Shown: piece after piece, positions 16,733 through 24,635 of the stretch
Numbering within the stretch: the first letter of the stretch is position 1
How the letters are laid out: each line of letters opens with the position of its first letter
From: Allobosea caraganae
Lineage (GTDB): Bacteria > Pseudomonadota > Alphaproteobacteria > Rhizobiales > Beijerinckiaceae
DNA length: 64,000 nt
Assembly (NCBI RefSeq): GCF_003351345.1
Contig: NZ_QQTO01000034.1
Location: forward strand, 1-64,000
Reading direction: 5' to 3'
The notes under the pieces: model-generated
What the model was told of the DNA's origin: nothing
Databases searched by the model: none
Seen by the model: only the letters and a program-made list of their open reading frames with translations
Translations under genes and position numbers: made by a program

Positions 16733-17556
16733 CCGAGCGCCCCGATCCACTCCGCCACCGTCGCGGTGAAGGCGTCCGGCCGCGAGACCGGGAAGAAATG
16801 CCCGCCGGTATCCAGCATGGTCTTGCGCGCGCCGTGCAGGGCCGCCGCCAGCTCCTCCTGCAGGAAGGCAGGGACGATCATGTCGTCGCGCGTGCCCAGG
16901 ATCAGCGCCGGCAGCGTGAGCGAGCCGATGTGCTTGGAGCCGTCGAAGGCGAGCAGGGCGTCGATGCGCTCGCGCACCACCTGCCGCGCCTGGGCCGAGC
17001 TCGGCGCCTTGGCCAGCGCCGCCTCATGGACGGCCCAGTTGGCCTCCAGCCAGGCCGGCGGATAGGCCAGCAGGCTCGCCGTCGCCGCATAGGCCTGCGG
17101 GTTCTCGTCGAGGATGGCGCGGCGCGTGCCGAACAGGGCGGTCATGTAGCGGCTCGGCTTCAGCCAGGTCGCGCTGAGGATGAGCCCGTCGAGCCGTTCC
17201 GGCGCCTGCCGCGCCAGCGACTGGCCGATGCAGCCGCCGGTGGAATGGCCGAGCAGCACCGCCCGCTTGACGCCGACTGCATCGAGCACCGCCAGGCAAT
17301 CCCGTGCCAGCAGGTCGATGGTGCAGGGAGCCTCGCCGCGCGAACTCGCACCGATGCCGCGCTGGTCGAAGCGGATCACCCGGAAGGAGCGTGCCAGGGT
17401 CGCTGCGCTGTCGTTCCAGAACCCTGCGGTGCCGCCTAGCCCGCTGACCAGCAGCAGCGCCGGCCCGGAGCCTTCGACACTCGCCTTCAGCTCCGCGCCA
17501 TCCGCCGTGCGGACCACGAAGTTCTCGGAGGCGACGCGGGGCGTGGCGGCACTCAT
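16729..17556 (-). CDS. Alpha/beta hydrolase
   Basis: This 275-residue cytoplasmic hydrolase has an oxyanion loop SGLGGTAGFW, the FDQRGIGASS motif, nucleophile Ser105 in GHSTGG, an acid Asp in GTRDDMIVP and a His in DTGGHFFPV. It resembles carbon-carbon or ester hydrolases of the RutD/3-oxoadipate enol-lactonase type. Its start overlaps the stop of the NIPSNAP remnant as ATGA, and its stop overlaps the next GTG start, so the three frames look translationally coupled. Confidence 0.9.
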   Translation of the reverse strand: MSAATPRVASENFVVRTADGAELKASVEGSGPALLLVSGLGGTAGFWNDSAATLARSFRVIRFDQRGIGASSRGEAPCTIDLLARDCLAVLDAVGVKRAVLLGHSTGGCIGQSLARQAPERLDGLILSATWLKPSRYMTALFGTRRAILDENPQAYAATASLLAYPPAWLEANWAVHEAALAKAPSSAQARQVVRERIDALLAFDGSKHIGSLTLPALILGTRDDMIVPAFLQEELAAALHGARKTMLDTGGHFFPVSRPDAFTATVAEWIGALG

Positions 17557-17672
17557 TGCAGCGGAGAATAGGCTACGGGGGTGAGGATGCGCGAGCTTTG
17601 GATATCGAGCAGCTCGTGCTCGCCGTAGAGCTTGCCCGCCTTCACGCGGTAGTCGCGCTCTTCGTAGATCAT
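17553..17672 (-). pseudogene. NIPSNAP family gene with internal deletion (39-aa remnant)
   Basis: The 39-codon frame begins MIYEERDYRVKAGKL, typical of the N-terminus of NIPSNAP proteins, and ends ILTPVAYSPLQ, typical of their C-terminus. NIPSNAP domains are about 100 residues, so roughly 60-65 central residues are missing while the frame is kept. The stop overlaps the hydrolase ATG as ATGA, so the remnant could still deliver ribosomes to the hydrolase gene. The identification rests on short termini and should be tested. Confidence 0.65.
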
Positions 17673-17921
17673 CTCGAACTCACATCTCGCAAGCCGTCAG
17701 CCTGGCGCGGCGTCCCCCGAGCGGGCGATTCAGCGCCGGGTGATGTTGACTGACCTGCGGGCCAGCATGGACGTTGCCCGATGCGTGTCAACGCCGTCCT
17801 GACCTGCGCCAGCGCTCTCGCCGGGCAACGCCGGGCTATGCCATGCTCGGTCTTCTGCTTGGGTCGCGCGGCCCGAAGCGCCCCCAATCCGCCTTCCCCG
17901 CCAGATGCGAAAGACTTTCCC

Positions 17922-18311
17922 ATGCATGTCCTGGACCACGCGACCCAGCCGCTCGAGACCTGGCGCGACGGCGTGATGACGCTGATGCGCGTTTCGGCGA
18001 CGATCCAGAGCCGGCAGCTCTGCATCTTCGAGCAGTTCTGCGATCCGGGCCTGGGCGCGCCGATGCATCTTCATGCGGTGGAGGAGGTGCTCGAGGTCGT
18101 CGCGGGCGAGGCCGAGGTCACCCTGCGCGACGAGAGCATGATCGTCACGGCGAACCAGTCCGTGCTCATCCCGGCCGGCGCGCGCCATGGCTTCAAGAAT
18201 GTCGGAACCGGAATCCTGCACGTGCGTGCGACGCTTGCAGCCGCGATCTTCGAGGCGTCCTACGATGACCGCGCCGAGCTGTCGCGGCGCTATGTTCCGG
18301 ACAACGCCTGA
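17922..18311 (+). CDS. Cupin domain protein
   Basis: This small beta-barrel protein of 129 residues has a single cupin domain. The metal-site histidines and glutamate occur in GAPMHLHAVEEVLEVVAG, and a second His lies in IPAGARHGFKNVG. I chose ATG at 17922 (MHVLDHATQPLETW) rather than the longer frame from 17781, whose extension has no domain character. Cupins of this size serve as isomerases, dioxygenases or ligand sensors; nothing here decides which. The last base is 5 bp from a convergent receiver gene. Confidence 0.8.
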   Translation: MHVLDHATQPLETWRDGVMTLMRVSATIQSRQLCIFEQFCDPGLGAPMHLHAVEEVLEVVAGEAEVTLRDESMIVTANQSVLIPAGARHGFKNVGTGILHVRATLAAAIFEASYDDRAELSRRYVPDNA

Positions 18312-18316
18312 CGGCG

Positions 18317-18679
18317 TCAGGACTGCAGGGCCAGCTCGATGAAGCCGATCAGTTGCTGGCTGTCGAAGGGCTTGGCCAAAAAGCCGATCCCTCCGGCGCC
18401 CATCGCCCGGGCGCGGACGCGCTCGTCGGGGAAGGCGGTGATGAAGATCACGGGGATGTCGTAGCCGCGGCTGCGCAGGGCCGTCGCCAGCTCGACGCCG
18501 CCGAGCCCGTCCATCTGGACGTCGGTGATGACGCAGTCGATCGGCGAGGCCCGCACGCTCGCCAGGAAATCCTCCGCCGAGGCGAAGCTCCGGGCGGCCA
18601 GGCCCAATGACCGCACCAGGTTCTGCGTCGCGACGCGGACGGAGGCGTCGTCGTCGACGATGGCAACGGTCTTGGTCAT
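18317..18679 (-). CDS. Stand-alone response regulator receiver protein
   Basis: This 120-residue protein is only a receiver domain: acidic pocket IVDDDASV, phosphoacceptor Asp53 in ITDVQMDG, Thr in FITAF and Lys104 in LAKPF. It has no output domain, like CheY and DivK-type phosphorelay proteins. It lies downstream of, and in the same direction as, the kinase/FixJ pair (109-bp gap), and may compete for or relay phosphate from that kinase. Confidence 0.9.
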   Translation of the reverse strand: MTKTVAIVDDDASVRVATQNLVRSLGLAARSFASAEDFLASVRASPIDCVITDVQMDGLGGVELATALRSRGYDIPVIFITAFPDERVRARAMGAGGIGFLAKPFDSQQLIGFIELALQS

Positions 18680-18788
18680 GGATCTGCTTTTTCCGATGGG
18701 CTGGCTGAGTGCGCTCGCCCTTGTCCCCTCCTACATGCGCTCCAAAGCCAGGAACGGGAATCATACACAGGTTTAGGTCGGTGTTTCC

Positions 18789-19412
18789 TCAGCCGAGCGT
18801 CGGCTGAATCGCCTGGAACATCTTGACCAGTTCGGCGAGGGAGCGCGCACCCATCTTCTCCATGACGTGGCCGCGATGGATCTTGACGGTGATCTCGCTG
18901 ACGCCGAGCTTGCCGGCGACCTGCTTGTTCATCAGGCCCGTCGTCACCAGCGCCAGGACCTCGCGCTCGCGCGCCGTCAGCGCGTCGTAGCAGGTCTTCA
19001 GCTTGGCGAGCTGACCGTCGGCTGTTCGCCGTGCCCGGTCCCGCTCCAGCGCCTGCGAGACCGCGTCGAGCATGTCCTGGTCGCGGAACGGCTTGATCAG
19101 GAAGTCGAGCGCGCCCGCCTTCATCGCCCGCACGGACATCGGCACGTCGCCATGGCCGGTCATGAAGACGATCGGGATGTTGTTGCCCGCCCTGGCCAGC
19201 TGGCCCTGGAAGTCGAGCCCGCTGACGCCGGGCAGCCTGACGTCGAGCACGAGGCAGCTATCGACATTGGCCGCCGGCCGCGCCAGGAACTCGGCCGAGG
19301 ACGCGAACAGCTCGACGCGCATGCCGACGGACCTGAACAGGTTGCTCAGGGCCTCGCGCATGGACGGGTCGTCATCGACCACGAAGACGGTGGGGGACTG
19401 CGGGTCGGCCAT
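18789..19412 (-). CDS. FixJ/NodW-type response regulator (receiver plus LuxR HTH)
   Basis: This is a two-domain transcription factor of 207 residues. The receiver (FVVDDDPSMRE, Asp57 in LVLDVRLPG, Lys in LIKPF) is followed by a LuxR-type HTH (LTAREREVLALVTTG, NKQVAGKLGVSEITVKIHRG). The ATG (19410-19412) overlaps the kinase stop as TGATG, so the two are coupled. The family usually activates promoters in response to the partner kinase. The palindrome at 21059-21074 between the kinase and Dps genes is a possible target. Confidence 0.92.
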   Translation of the reverse strand: MADPQSPTVFVVDDDPSMREALSNLFRSVGMRVELFASSAEFLARPAANVDSCLVLDVRLPGVSGLDFQGQLARAGNNIPIVFMTGHGDVPMSVRAMKAGALDFLIKPFRDQDMLDAVSQALERDRARRTADGQLAKLKTCYDALTAREREVLALVTTGLMNKQVAGKLGVSEITVKIHRGHVMEKMGARSLAELVKMFQAIQPTLG

Positions 19413-20920
19413 CAAAGCGCTTCTTTATGGGCAGGCAGCGAGACGGTGAAGGTTGCCCCAGCATTATGCGCCGCGCTGGCGCGGATGCGGCCGCCATGGG
19501 CCTCGAGGATAGAGCGGCAGATCGACAATCCCATCCCCATGCCGTTGGCCTTGGTCGTGTAGAAGGCGTTGAACAGGCTCGACGCCGTGTCCGGATCGAA
19601 GCCCGGACCTGAATCGGCCACGGTCATTTCAAGCGCACCATCAGCGACACTGCAACTGATGCCGAGATCTCTCGGCCGCCCCTCGACCGTGCCCATGGCC
19701 TGGCAGGCATTGACGATGAGGTTGATCAGCACCTGCTGGATCTGCACGCGGTCGCCGAAGGCGGGCGGCAGGTCCTCGTCCAGCTTCAGGCTGAGATGGG
19801 CCCGGTGCCCGTCCAGCTCCCGGCGAACCAGCGTCACGGTCTCCGTGATCAGCTCGTCGAGGGCGAAGGCCGCCTGCTGCGGCGTCGATTTGCTGGAGAG
19901 CGCGCGCAGCCGCTTGATCACCGCGCTGGCGCGCTTGGCGTCGTCGACCATGCTCTGCAGCGAGGTCCGGCCCTCCTGGAGTTCGGGCTCGGGCCGGTTG
20001 AGCCAGCGCAGCCCGGCCTCGCCGTTGGTGACGATCGCGGCGAGCGGCTGGTTGACCTCATGGGCGATCGACGCGGTCAGCTCGCCCAGGGTCGCGACGC
20101 GCGTGACATGGGCCAGCTCCGCCTGCGCGTGATGCAGGGCGTCCTCGGCCTCGCGCCGGGCGGTGACGTCCATGATCGTGACGAGGACCTGGCCGAGTTC
20201 GGGGCGCTCGGACGGGACCGCCACGGTGAAGAGGACGTTGAGCCGCCGGCCGTCGAGCGTGCCCATCAGGCTCTCCGCCTCGTAGGCGGTGCTGCCATCC
20301 CATAGCGCTGATAGCATCGACCAGAGCGCGCCCTCCATCTCCTTGGGCGCGAGCTGGGGCAGCGCCGCGCGGAAATCCGCGACGCTGCCTGCGCCGAACA
20401 TCGTCAGGGTGGTGTCGTTGGCGTTGATCAGGCGCATCTTGCCGAGCATGCGCCGGGCGAAGCCCGGGTCCTCGGCTCTGACGGCGTCGATGCCGCGGCC
20501 GGCGGTCTTGAGCGCCGCGATCGCCGTCCCGACCTCGGAGAAGTCCATTTCGAGGATGGCGACGCCCGTCGCGAGGAAGATGTGGCGATAGCGCCGCTCG
20601 CTCTCGCCGAGGACGGCGATGCCGGCCTTGACCTTGGCGGCCAGCAGCGTGGTGATGCCGATCGCCGACAGGCTGACCAGGCACCGTGCCACCGGCCCGG
20701 AATCGAACCGGGCGCCATGGGACAGAATGAAGCTGAGCAGCGTCAGCGCCATGCAGCCCGCCCCGATCAGGAGGATGCGGCGCCGGTCGGCGAAATTCAG
20801 CGCGAGCAGCACGACCGCGACATAGAGCACCGCGATCGCGATATCGAACGGCGTCAGCGTGTCGATGGCGAAGATGATCGTCGCGAGGGAAAGCGCCGCG
20901 ATCGGTGAGAACAAGGACAT
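19412..20920 (-). CDS. Membrane sensor histidine kinase
   Basis: This 502-residue kinase starts with about four membrane helices (residues 1-100). A PAS-like region follows (about 105-255, ending in the VTIMDVTARREAE linker), then the HisKA helix with phosphoacceptor His287 in SIAHEVNQPLAA, and HATPase with the N box (INLIVNACQAM), G1 (ADSGPGF) and GMGMGLSI. The ATG at 20918-20920 is preceded by GGGGAAG; the frame extends upstream without domain support. It resembles FixL/NodV/TodS-like kinases and pairs with the FixJ-type regulator just downstream. Signal unknown. Confidence 0.9.
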   Translation of the reverse strand: MSLFSPIAALSLATIIFAIDTLTPFDIAIAVLYVAVVLLALNFADRRRILLIGAGCMALTLLSFILSHGARFDSGPVARCLVSLSAIGITTLLAAKVKAGIAVLGESERRYRHIFLATGVAILEMDFSEVGTAIAALKTAGRGIDAVRAEDPGFARRMLGKMRLINANDTTLTMFGAGSVADFRAALPQLAPKEMEGALWSMLSALWDGSTAYEAESLMGTLDGRRLNVLFTVAVPSERPELGQVLVTIMDVTARREAEDALHHAQAELAHVTRVATLGELTASIAHEVNQPLAAIVTNGEAGLRWLNRPEPELQEGRTSLQSMVDDAKRASAVIKRLRALSSKSTPQQAAFALDELITETVTLVRRELDGHRAHLSLKLDEDLPPAFGDRVQIQQVLINLIVNACQAMGTVEGRPRDLGISCSVADGALEMTVADSGPGFDPDTASSLFNAFYTTKANGMGMGLSICRSILEAHGGRIRASAAHNAGATFTVSLPAHKEAL

Positions 20921-21058
20921 CCGCTTCCCCTGCAGGCCCAATGGCCCCGGGTCGGGCTCGCGCATCCCGGATGGCCGGCGCCCGTCATAGCGCAACTCCG
21001 GCCGCGCCGTATCGCCTCCCGTCGCCTGCGGCATCTCTAGACTTTCGTCAGGGACCAC

Positions 21059-21074
21059 TCATACGCGAGTATGA
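21059..21074. promoter_or_regulatory. Perfect palindrome between kinase and Dps genes
   Basis: TCATAC-GCGA-GTATGA is a perfect 6-bp inverted repeat with a 4-bp spacer in the divergent region (20921-21159). It could be a site for the FixJ-type regulator or another dimeric factor controlling dps or the kinase operon. Confidence 0.5.
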
Positions 21075-21159
21075 TCGGGGCAAACGAGCGTCCGATTACG
21101 CGGCCGGGCCACGCCGCCTAGGCTCTCTCCATCGCAACCCGATGAGACGAGACCGAGCC

Positions 21160-21672
21160 ATGGACACCGCCAAACACCTGCGCACCGCCCCCCTCCAGAC
21201 ACCGACCGACCTTGGCTCGAATGCGACCAAGGACATCGCGCCGGCCCTGACCACGCTGCTGGCGGACACCTTCGCGCTCTACCTGAAGACCAAGAATTTC
21301 CACTGGCACATGTCGGGGCCGCATTTCCGCGACTACCACCTGATGCTGGACGAGCAGGGCGAGCAGATCTTCGCCATGACCGATGCGATCGCCGAGCGCG
21401 CCCGCAAGATCGGCGGCACGACGCTCCGCTCCATCGGCCACGCCGGCCGCCTGCAGCGGCTCGCCGATAATGACGCGGATTACGTCACCCCCAGCGACAT
21501 GCTGGCGGAGCTTGCCAGCGACAACCGGCAGTTCGCCTCCTTCCTGCGCGCGACCCATGCCGTCGCCGAGGAGCACAACGACGTCGCCACCACCAGCCTC
21601 ATCGAGGTCTGGATCGACGAGACCGAGCGCCGCGCCTGGTTCCTGTTCGAGGCCGGCCGCCCGGCCTCCTGA
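21160..21672 (+). CDS. dps: Dps family DNA-binding/ferritin-like protein
   Basis: This 170-residue member of the Dps family forms dodecamers that oxidise and store iron and protect DNA. The inter-subunit ferroxidase residues are present: His48 in NFHWHMSG, Asp64 and Glu68 in LDEQGEQI. The final region (SLIEVWIDETERRAWFL) is the last helix. The start at 21160 is preferred; an in-frame ATG at 21142 would add six residues. It is divergent from a two-component operon and may be stress-controlled. Confidence 0.93.
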   Translation: MDTAKHLRTAPLQTPTDLGSNATKDIAPALTTLLADTFALYLKTKNFHWHMSGPHFRDYHLMLDEQGEQIFAMTDAIAERARKIGGTTLRSIGHAGRLQRLADNDADYVTPSDMLAELASDNRQFASFLRATHAVAEEHNDVATTSLIEVWIDETERRAWFLFEAGRPAS

Positions 21673-21745
21673 GACGCCCACGCCTGACCATCACCTCAAC
21701 CGCCGTCCCGCCAACGTTGCGGGCGGCCCAATCGGGAGAAGAGAC

Positions 21746-22528
21746 ATGCTGACCAACGGGTTTTCCAAGACCGTGTTTGGCCCGGCTTTGGCTGCGGCCC
21801 TCATGGTCGCCGCGCCTGCGGCGAAGGCCGAGACGACCGCTCCGGTCAAGGCCAAGAACGTGATCCTGGTCCACGGCGCCTGGGCCGACGGCTCCAGCTG
21901 GGGCGAGGTCATCCCGCGGCTCCAGGCCGCCGGCCTGAACGTCACCGCGGTCCAGAACCCGCTCAGCTCGCTGGAGGATTCCGTGGCGGCCACGCGCCGG
22001 GCGCTCGCCCTGCAGGATGGGCCGACCGTGATCGTCGCCCATTCCTGGGGCGGCACCGTGATCAGCGAGGTCGGCACCGATCCGAAGGTTTCGGCGCTGG
22101 TCTATGTCGCCGCCCGGGCGCCGGATGCGAACGAGGATTTCGTCGCCCTGTCGGCGAAGTTCCCGACCGGCCCCGTCCGCGCCGGCATCCAGGTCAATGA
22201 CGGCTACACGCAGCTCTCCGAGGATGCGTTCCTGAAGTACTTCGCCAATGGCGTCGCCCCGAAGCAGGCCAAGGAGCTCTACGCCGTCCAGGGCTCCACC
22301 GCCGCCTCCATCTTCTCGGGCCGCACGACGCAGGCCGCCTGGCACAGCAAGCCGTCCTGGTACGCCGTCTCGAAGCTCGACTACACCATCAATCCCGACC
22401 TGGAGCGCTTCCTCGCCAAGCGCATGAACGCCACCACCGTGGAGCTGAACGCCGGGCATCTTTCCCTGGTGTCGCATCCCAAGGAGGTCGCCGACCTGAT
22501 CCTGCAGGCGGCCGGGTACAAGAAGTGA
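21746..22528 (+). CDS. Exported alpha/beta hydrolase
   Basis: This 260-residue hydrolase has a Sec-type signal (hydrophobic stretch FGPALAAALMVAAPAAKA, cleavage near 28). The core follows with VILVHGAWADGSSW, nucleophile Ser100 in VAHSWGG and a C-terminal His in NAGHLSLVSHP. Relatives are small esterase-like EstC/MenH-type proteins. It follows dps by 73 bp with its own GGGAGAAG ribosome site. The substrate is unknown, and a link with oxidative stress is only suggested by its neighbour. Confidence 0.85.
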   Translation: MLTNGFSKTVFGPALAAALMVAAPAAKAETTAPVKAKNVILVHGAWADGSSWGEVIPRLQAAGLNVTAVQNPLSSLEDSVAATRRALALQDGPTVIVAHSWGGTVISEVGTDPKVSALVYVAARAPDANEDFVALSAKFPTGPVRAGIQVNDGYTQLSEDAFLKYFANGVAPKQAKELYAVQGSTAASIFSGRTTQAAWHSKPSWYAVSKLDYTINPDLERFLAKRMNATTVELNAGHLSLVSHPKEVADLILQAAGYKK

Positions 22529-22635
22529 TGGGGACCACGACCGGCGGCGCGAGCTGTCGCCGGCCGCCCCATCGGCAAGCAGGCGCGGCTCCGGCCGCGC
22601 CTGCCCAAATCGGGCAACGCGGGGCATGCAACCCC

Positions 22636-23295
22636 TCAGGCCTTGCAGCCGTTGTAGAAAACCTCGGCGCACTGCCTGGCCCGGAGGACGATCTCGTCGC
22701 GCTGCGGCGCCGAGCGCTGGCCCATCATCGCGGTGCGCTGCGGCTCCATGGCCATCATGCCGCGCAGCATGCCGGACGCGATGTGGATGTCGTCGATGCG
22801 AAGGGCGCCCTTGTCCTTCTGCTTCGTCAGCCAGTTCTCGATCACGCCGTTCACCGGCACGATGGCCGATTGGTAGAAGGCCGCCGCGACCTCGGGGAAG
22901 CGCTCGCATTCGCTGATGACGAGGCGGTTGATGGCGATCGTCTCCGCGCTCAGCGTCAGCAGGCCGAAGGCGAGCAGGATGTGCTCGAGCGCCTCGCGGG
23001 TGTCGAGCTCGTCGCTGACATCGTCGTCGAGGTCGAGCAGGAAGCGGCCGATGCGGTGGCGGATCGTGGCCTCGAACAGCTCCGCCTTGGTCGGCACGAG
23101 CTTGTAGAGGGTCTTGGTCGAGACGCCGGCACGATCTGCCACCGCCTTGATGTTGGTGCCGGCATAGCCGTTCGACTGAAACTCGCGGTCCGCCGCGTCG
23201 ACGATGAGGCGCAGCGTCTCTTCGTCGGGCCGGGCCTGCGGCCGTCCGCGGGAGCGCCTCACGGTCTCGTGAATTTGCTCGTGAATTTGTCGCAT
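22636..23295 (-). CDS. TetR family transcriptional regulator
   Basis: This 219-residue repressor has an N-terminal HTH (RLIVDAADREFQSNGYAGTN, VADRAGVSTKTLYKLVPTK) and an AefR/TetR_C-like ligand domain. The start ATG (23293-23295) directly abuts the divergent promoter of the EmrAB-type operon, which contains a TTTTCCAAA inverted repeat. It almost certainly represses that efflux operon and itself. The frame can be extended upstream, but only into the promoter. Confidence 0.92.
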   Translation of the reverse strand: MRQIHEQIHETVRRSRGRPQARPDEETLRLIVDAADREFQSNGYAGTNIKAVADRAGVSTKTLYKLVPTKAELFEATIRHRIGRFLLDLDDDVSDELDTREALEHILLAFGLLTLSAETIAINRLVISECERFPEVAAAFYQSAIVPVNGVIENWLTKQKDKGALRIDDIHIASGMLRGMMAMEPQRTAMMGQRSAPQRDEIVLRARQCAEVFYNGCKA

Positions 23296-23299
23296 GATT

Positions 23300-23350
23300 G
23301 TTTTCCAAATTCCCGTTGACAGCATCAACGTAGATACTATTTTGGAAAAC
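23300..23350 (+). promoter_or_regulatory. Efflux promoter with TetR-type inverted repeat
   Basis: A -35 TTGACA (23316-23321) and a -10-like TATTTT (23338-23343) are flanked by GTTTTCCAAAT (23300-23310) and its complement ATTTTGGAAAAC (23339-23350). The right arm overlaps the -10 box, so binding by the divergent TetR protein would block the polymerase. Confidence 0.7.
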
Positions 23351-23407
23351 ATCAAGTTTCTAAAATGTAAGAAACGCTGGTTTCCACACCCTGCAGGAGC
23401 AGAACCG

Positions 23408-24604
23408 ATGAGCAAGCATCAGGATCGCATCACTGCCGAACGCGCCATTCCTCCGGGAGAGGCCGTGCCGGACATCGTCGCCGAGAAGCTGGCCCAAGCG
23501 ATCGCCGCCGAAGCGATTGCCGCCGCGGAGCCCGTCCAGCCGAAGCACACCCTGCGCCGCGTCGCGCTGGCCGGCGTCGCCGTCGCCGCGCTCATGGGCG
23601 CCGGCTATTGGGGCCACGACTACTGGACGGTCGGGCGCTTCCAGATCTCGACCGACGACGCCTATGTGAAGGCCGACAGCACCACGATCGCCCCGAAGAT
23701 CTCCGGCTATATCGGCGAGGTGCTGGTTCGCGACAACGAGCCCGTCAAGGCCGGCCAGGTGCTGGCCCGGATCGACGACCGCGACTTCGCCGTCGCGCTG
23801 GACCAGGCCAAGGCCGATGTCGCCGCCGCCCGCGCCGCCGTCACCAGCAAGCAGGCCCAGCTCGACGCCCAGCAATCGGTGATCGACACCGCCAGGGCGA
23901 CGATCGAGGTCGACAAGGCCAACCAGACCTTCGCCGAGCAGGACAACGATCGCTACACGAACCTCGCCAGGACCGGCTACGGCTCGGTGCAGAACCAGCA
24001 GTCGGCGCAGGCCAGGATCGATGCCGCCCGCGCCGCGACGGCACGCGACACGGCCGCGCTCGCCGCGGCGCAGAAGCAGGTCGACCTGATCAAGGCCGAC
24101 CTCGCCCAGGCCCAGGCCACCGTCGCCCATGACGAGGCCGTCCAGCGCCAGGCCGAGCTCAACCTGTCCTACACGTTGATCACCGCCCCGGTCGACGGCA
24201 CCGTCGGCAACCGCACGCTACGCCTCGGCCAGTACGTCCAGGCCGGCACGCAGCTGATGGCGGTCGTCCCGCTCGCGGGCACCTACATCGTCGGGAACTT
24301 CAAGGAGACGCAGCTCACCGACGTGAAGCCCGGCCAGAAGGTCGAGGTCGAGGTCGACATGTTCCCGGGCGTCACGGTCGCCGGCCATGTCGACAGCATC
24401 GCCCCGGCCAGCGGCCAGGAATTCGCCCTGCTGCCGCCGGACAACGCCACCGGCAACTTCACCAAGGTCGTCCAGCGCGTCCCGGTGAAAATCGCGCTCG
24501 ACTCCGGCCACGCGCTGGCAGGCGACCTGCGCCCGGGCATGTCTGTGGTTCCCACCATCAACACCAAGGTCTCGAACGAGAAGGTCGCGGCGGACGTGCG
24601 GTAA
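23408..24604 (+). CDS. emrA: HlyD/EmrA family membrane fusion protein
   Basis: This 398-residue periplasmic adaptor links the inner-membrane MFS pump to an outer-membrane channel. It has one N-terminal membrane helix (RVALAGVAVAALMGAGYWG, residues 51-70), the lipoyl half-motifs (VRDNEPVKAGQVLARID), a long coiled-coil hairpin rich in Ala, Gln and Asp (about 125-250), and a beta-barrel with VGNFKETQLTDVKPGQ. Ribosome site AGGAGC. It is the first gene of the TetR-controlled operon. Confidence 0.93.
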   Translation: MSKHQDRITAERAIPPGEAVPDIVAEKLAQAIAAEAIAAAEPVQPKHTLRRVALAGVAVAALMGAGYWGHDYWTVGRFQISTDDAYVKADSTTIAPKISGYIGEVLVRDNEPVKAGQVLARIDDRDFAVALDQAKADVAAARAAVTSKQAQLDAQQSVIDTARATIEVDKANQTFAEQDNDRYTNLARTGYGSVQNQQSAQARIDAARAATARDTAALAAAQKQVDLIKADLAQAQATVAHDEAVQRQAELNLSYTLITAPVDGTVGNRTLRLGQYVQAGTQLMAVVPLAGTYIVGNFKETQLTDVKPGQKVEVEVDMFPGVTVAGHVDSIAPASGQEFALLPPDNATGNFTKVVQRVPVKIALDSGHALAGDLRPGMSVVPTINTKVSNEKVAADVR

Positions 24605-24635
24605 CCCGCGCGGCCGGCCTGCAAGGAGCTCGGTC

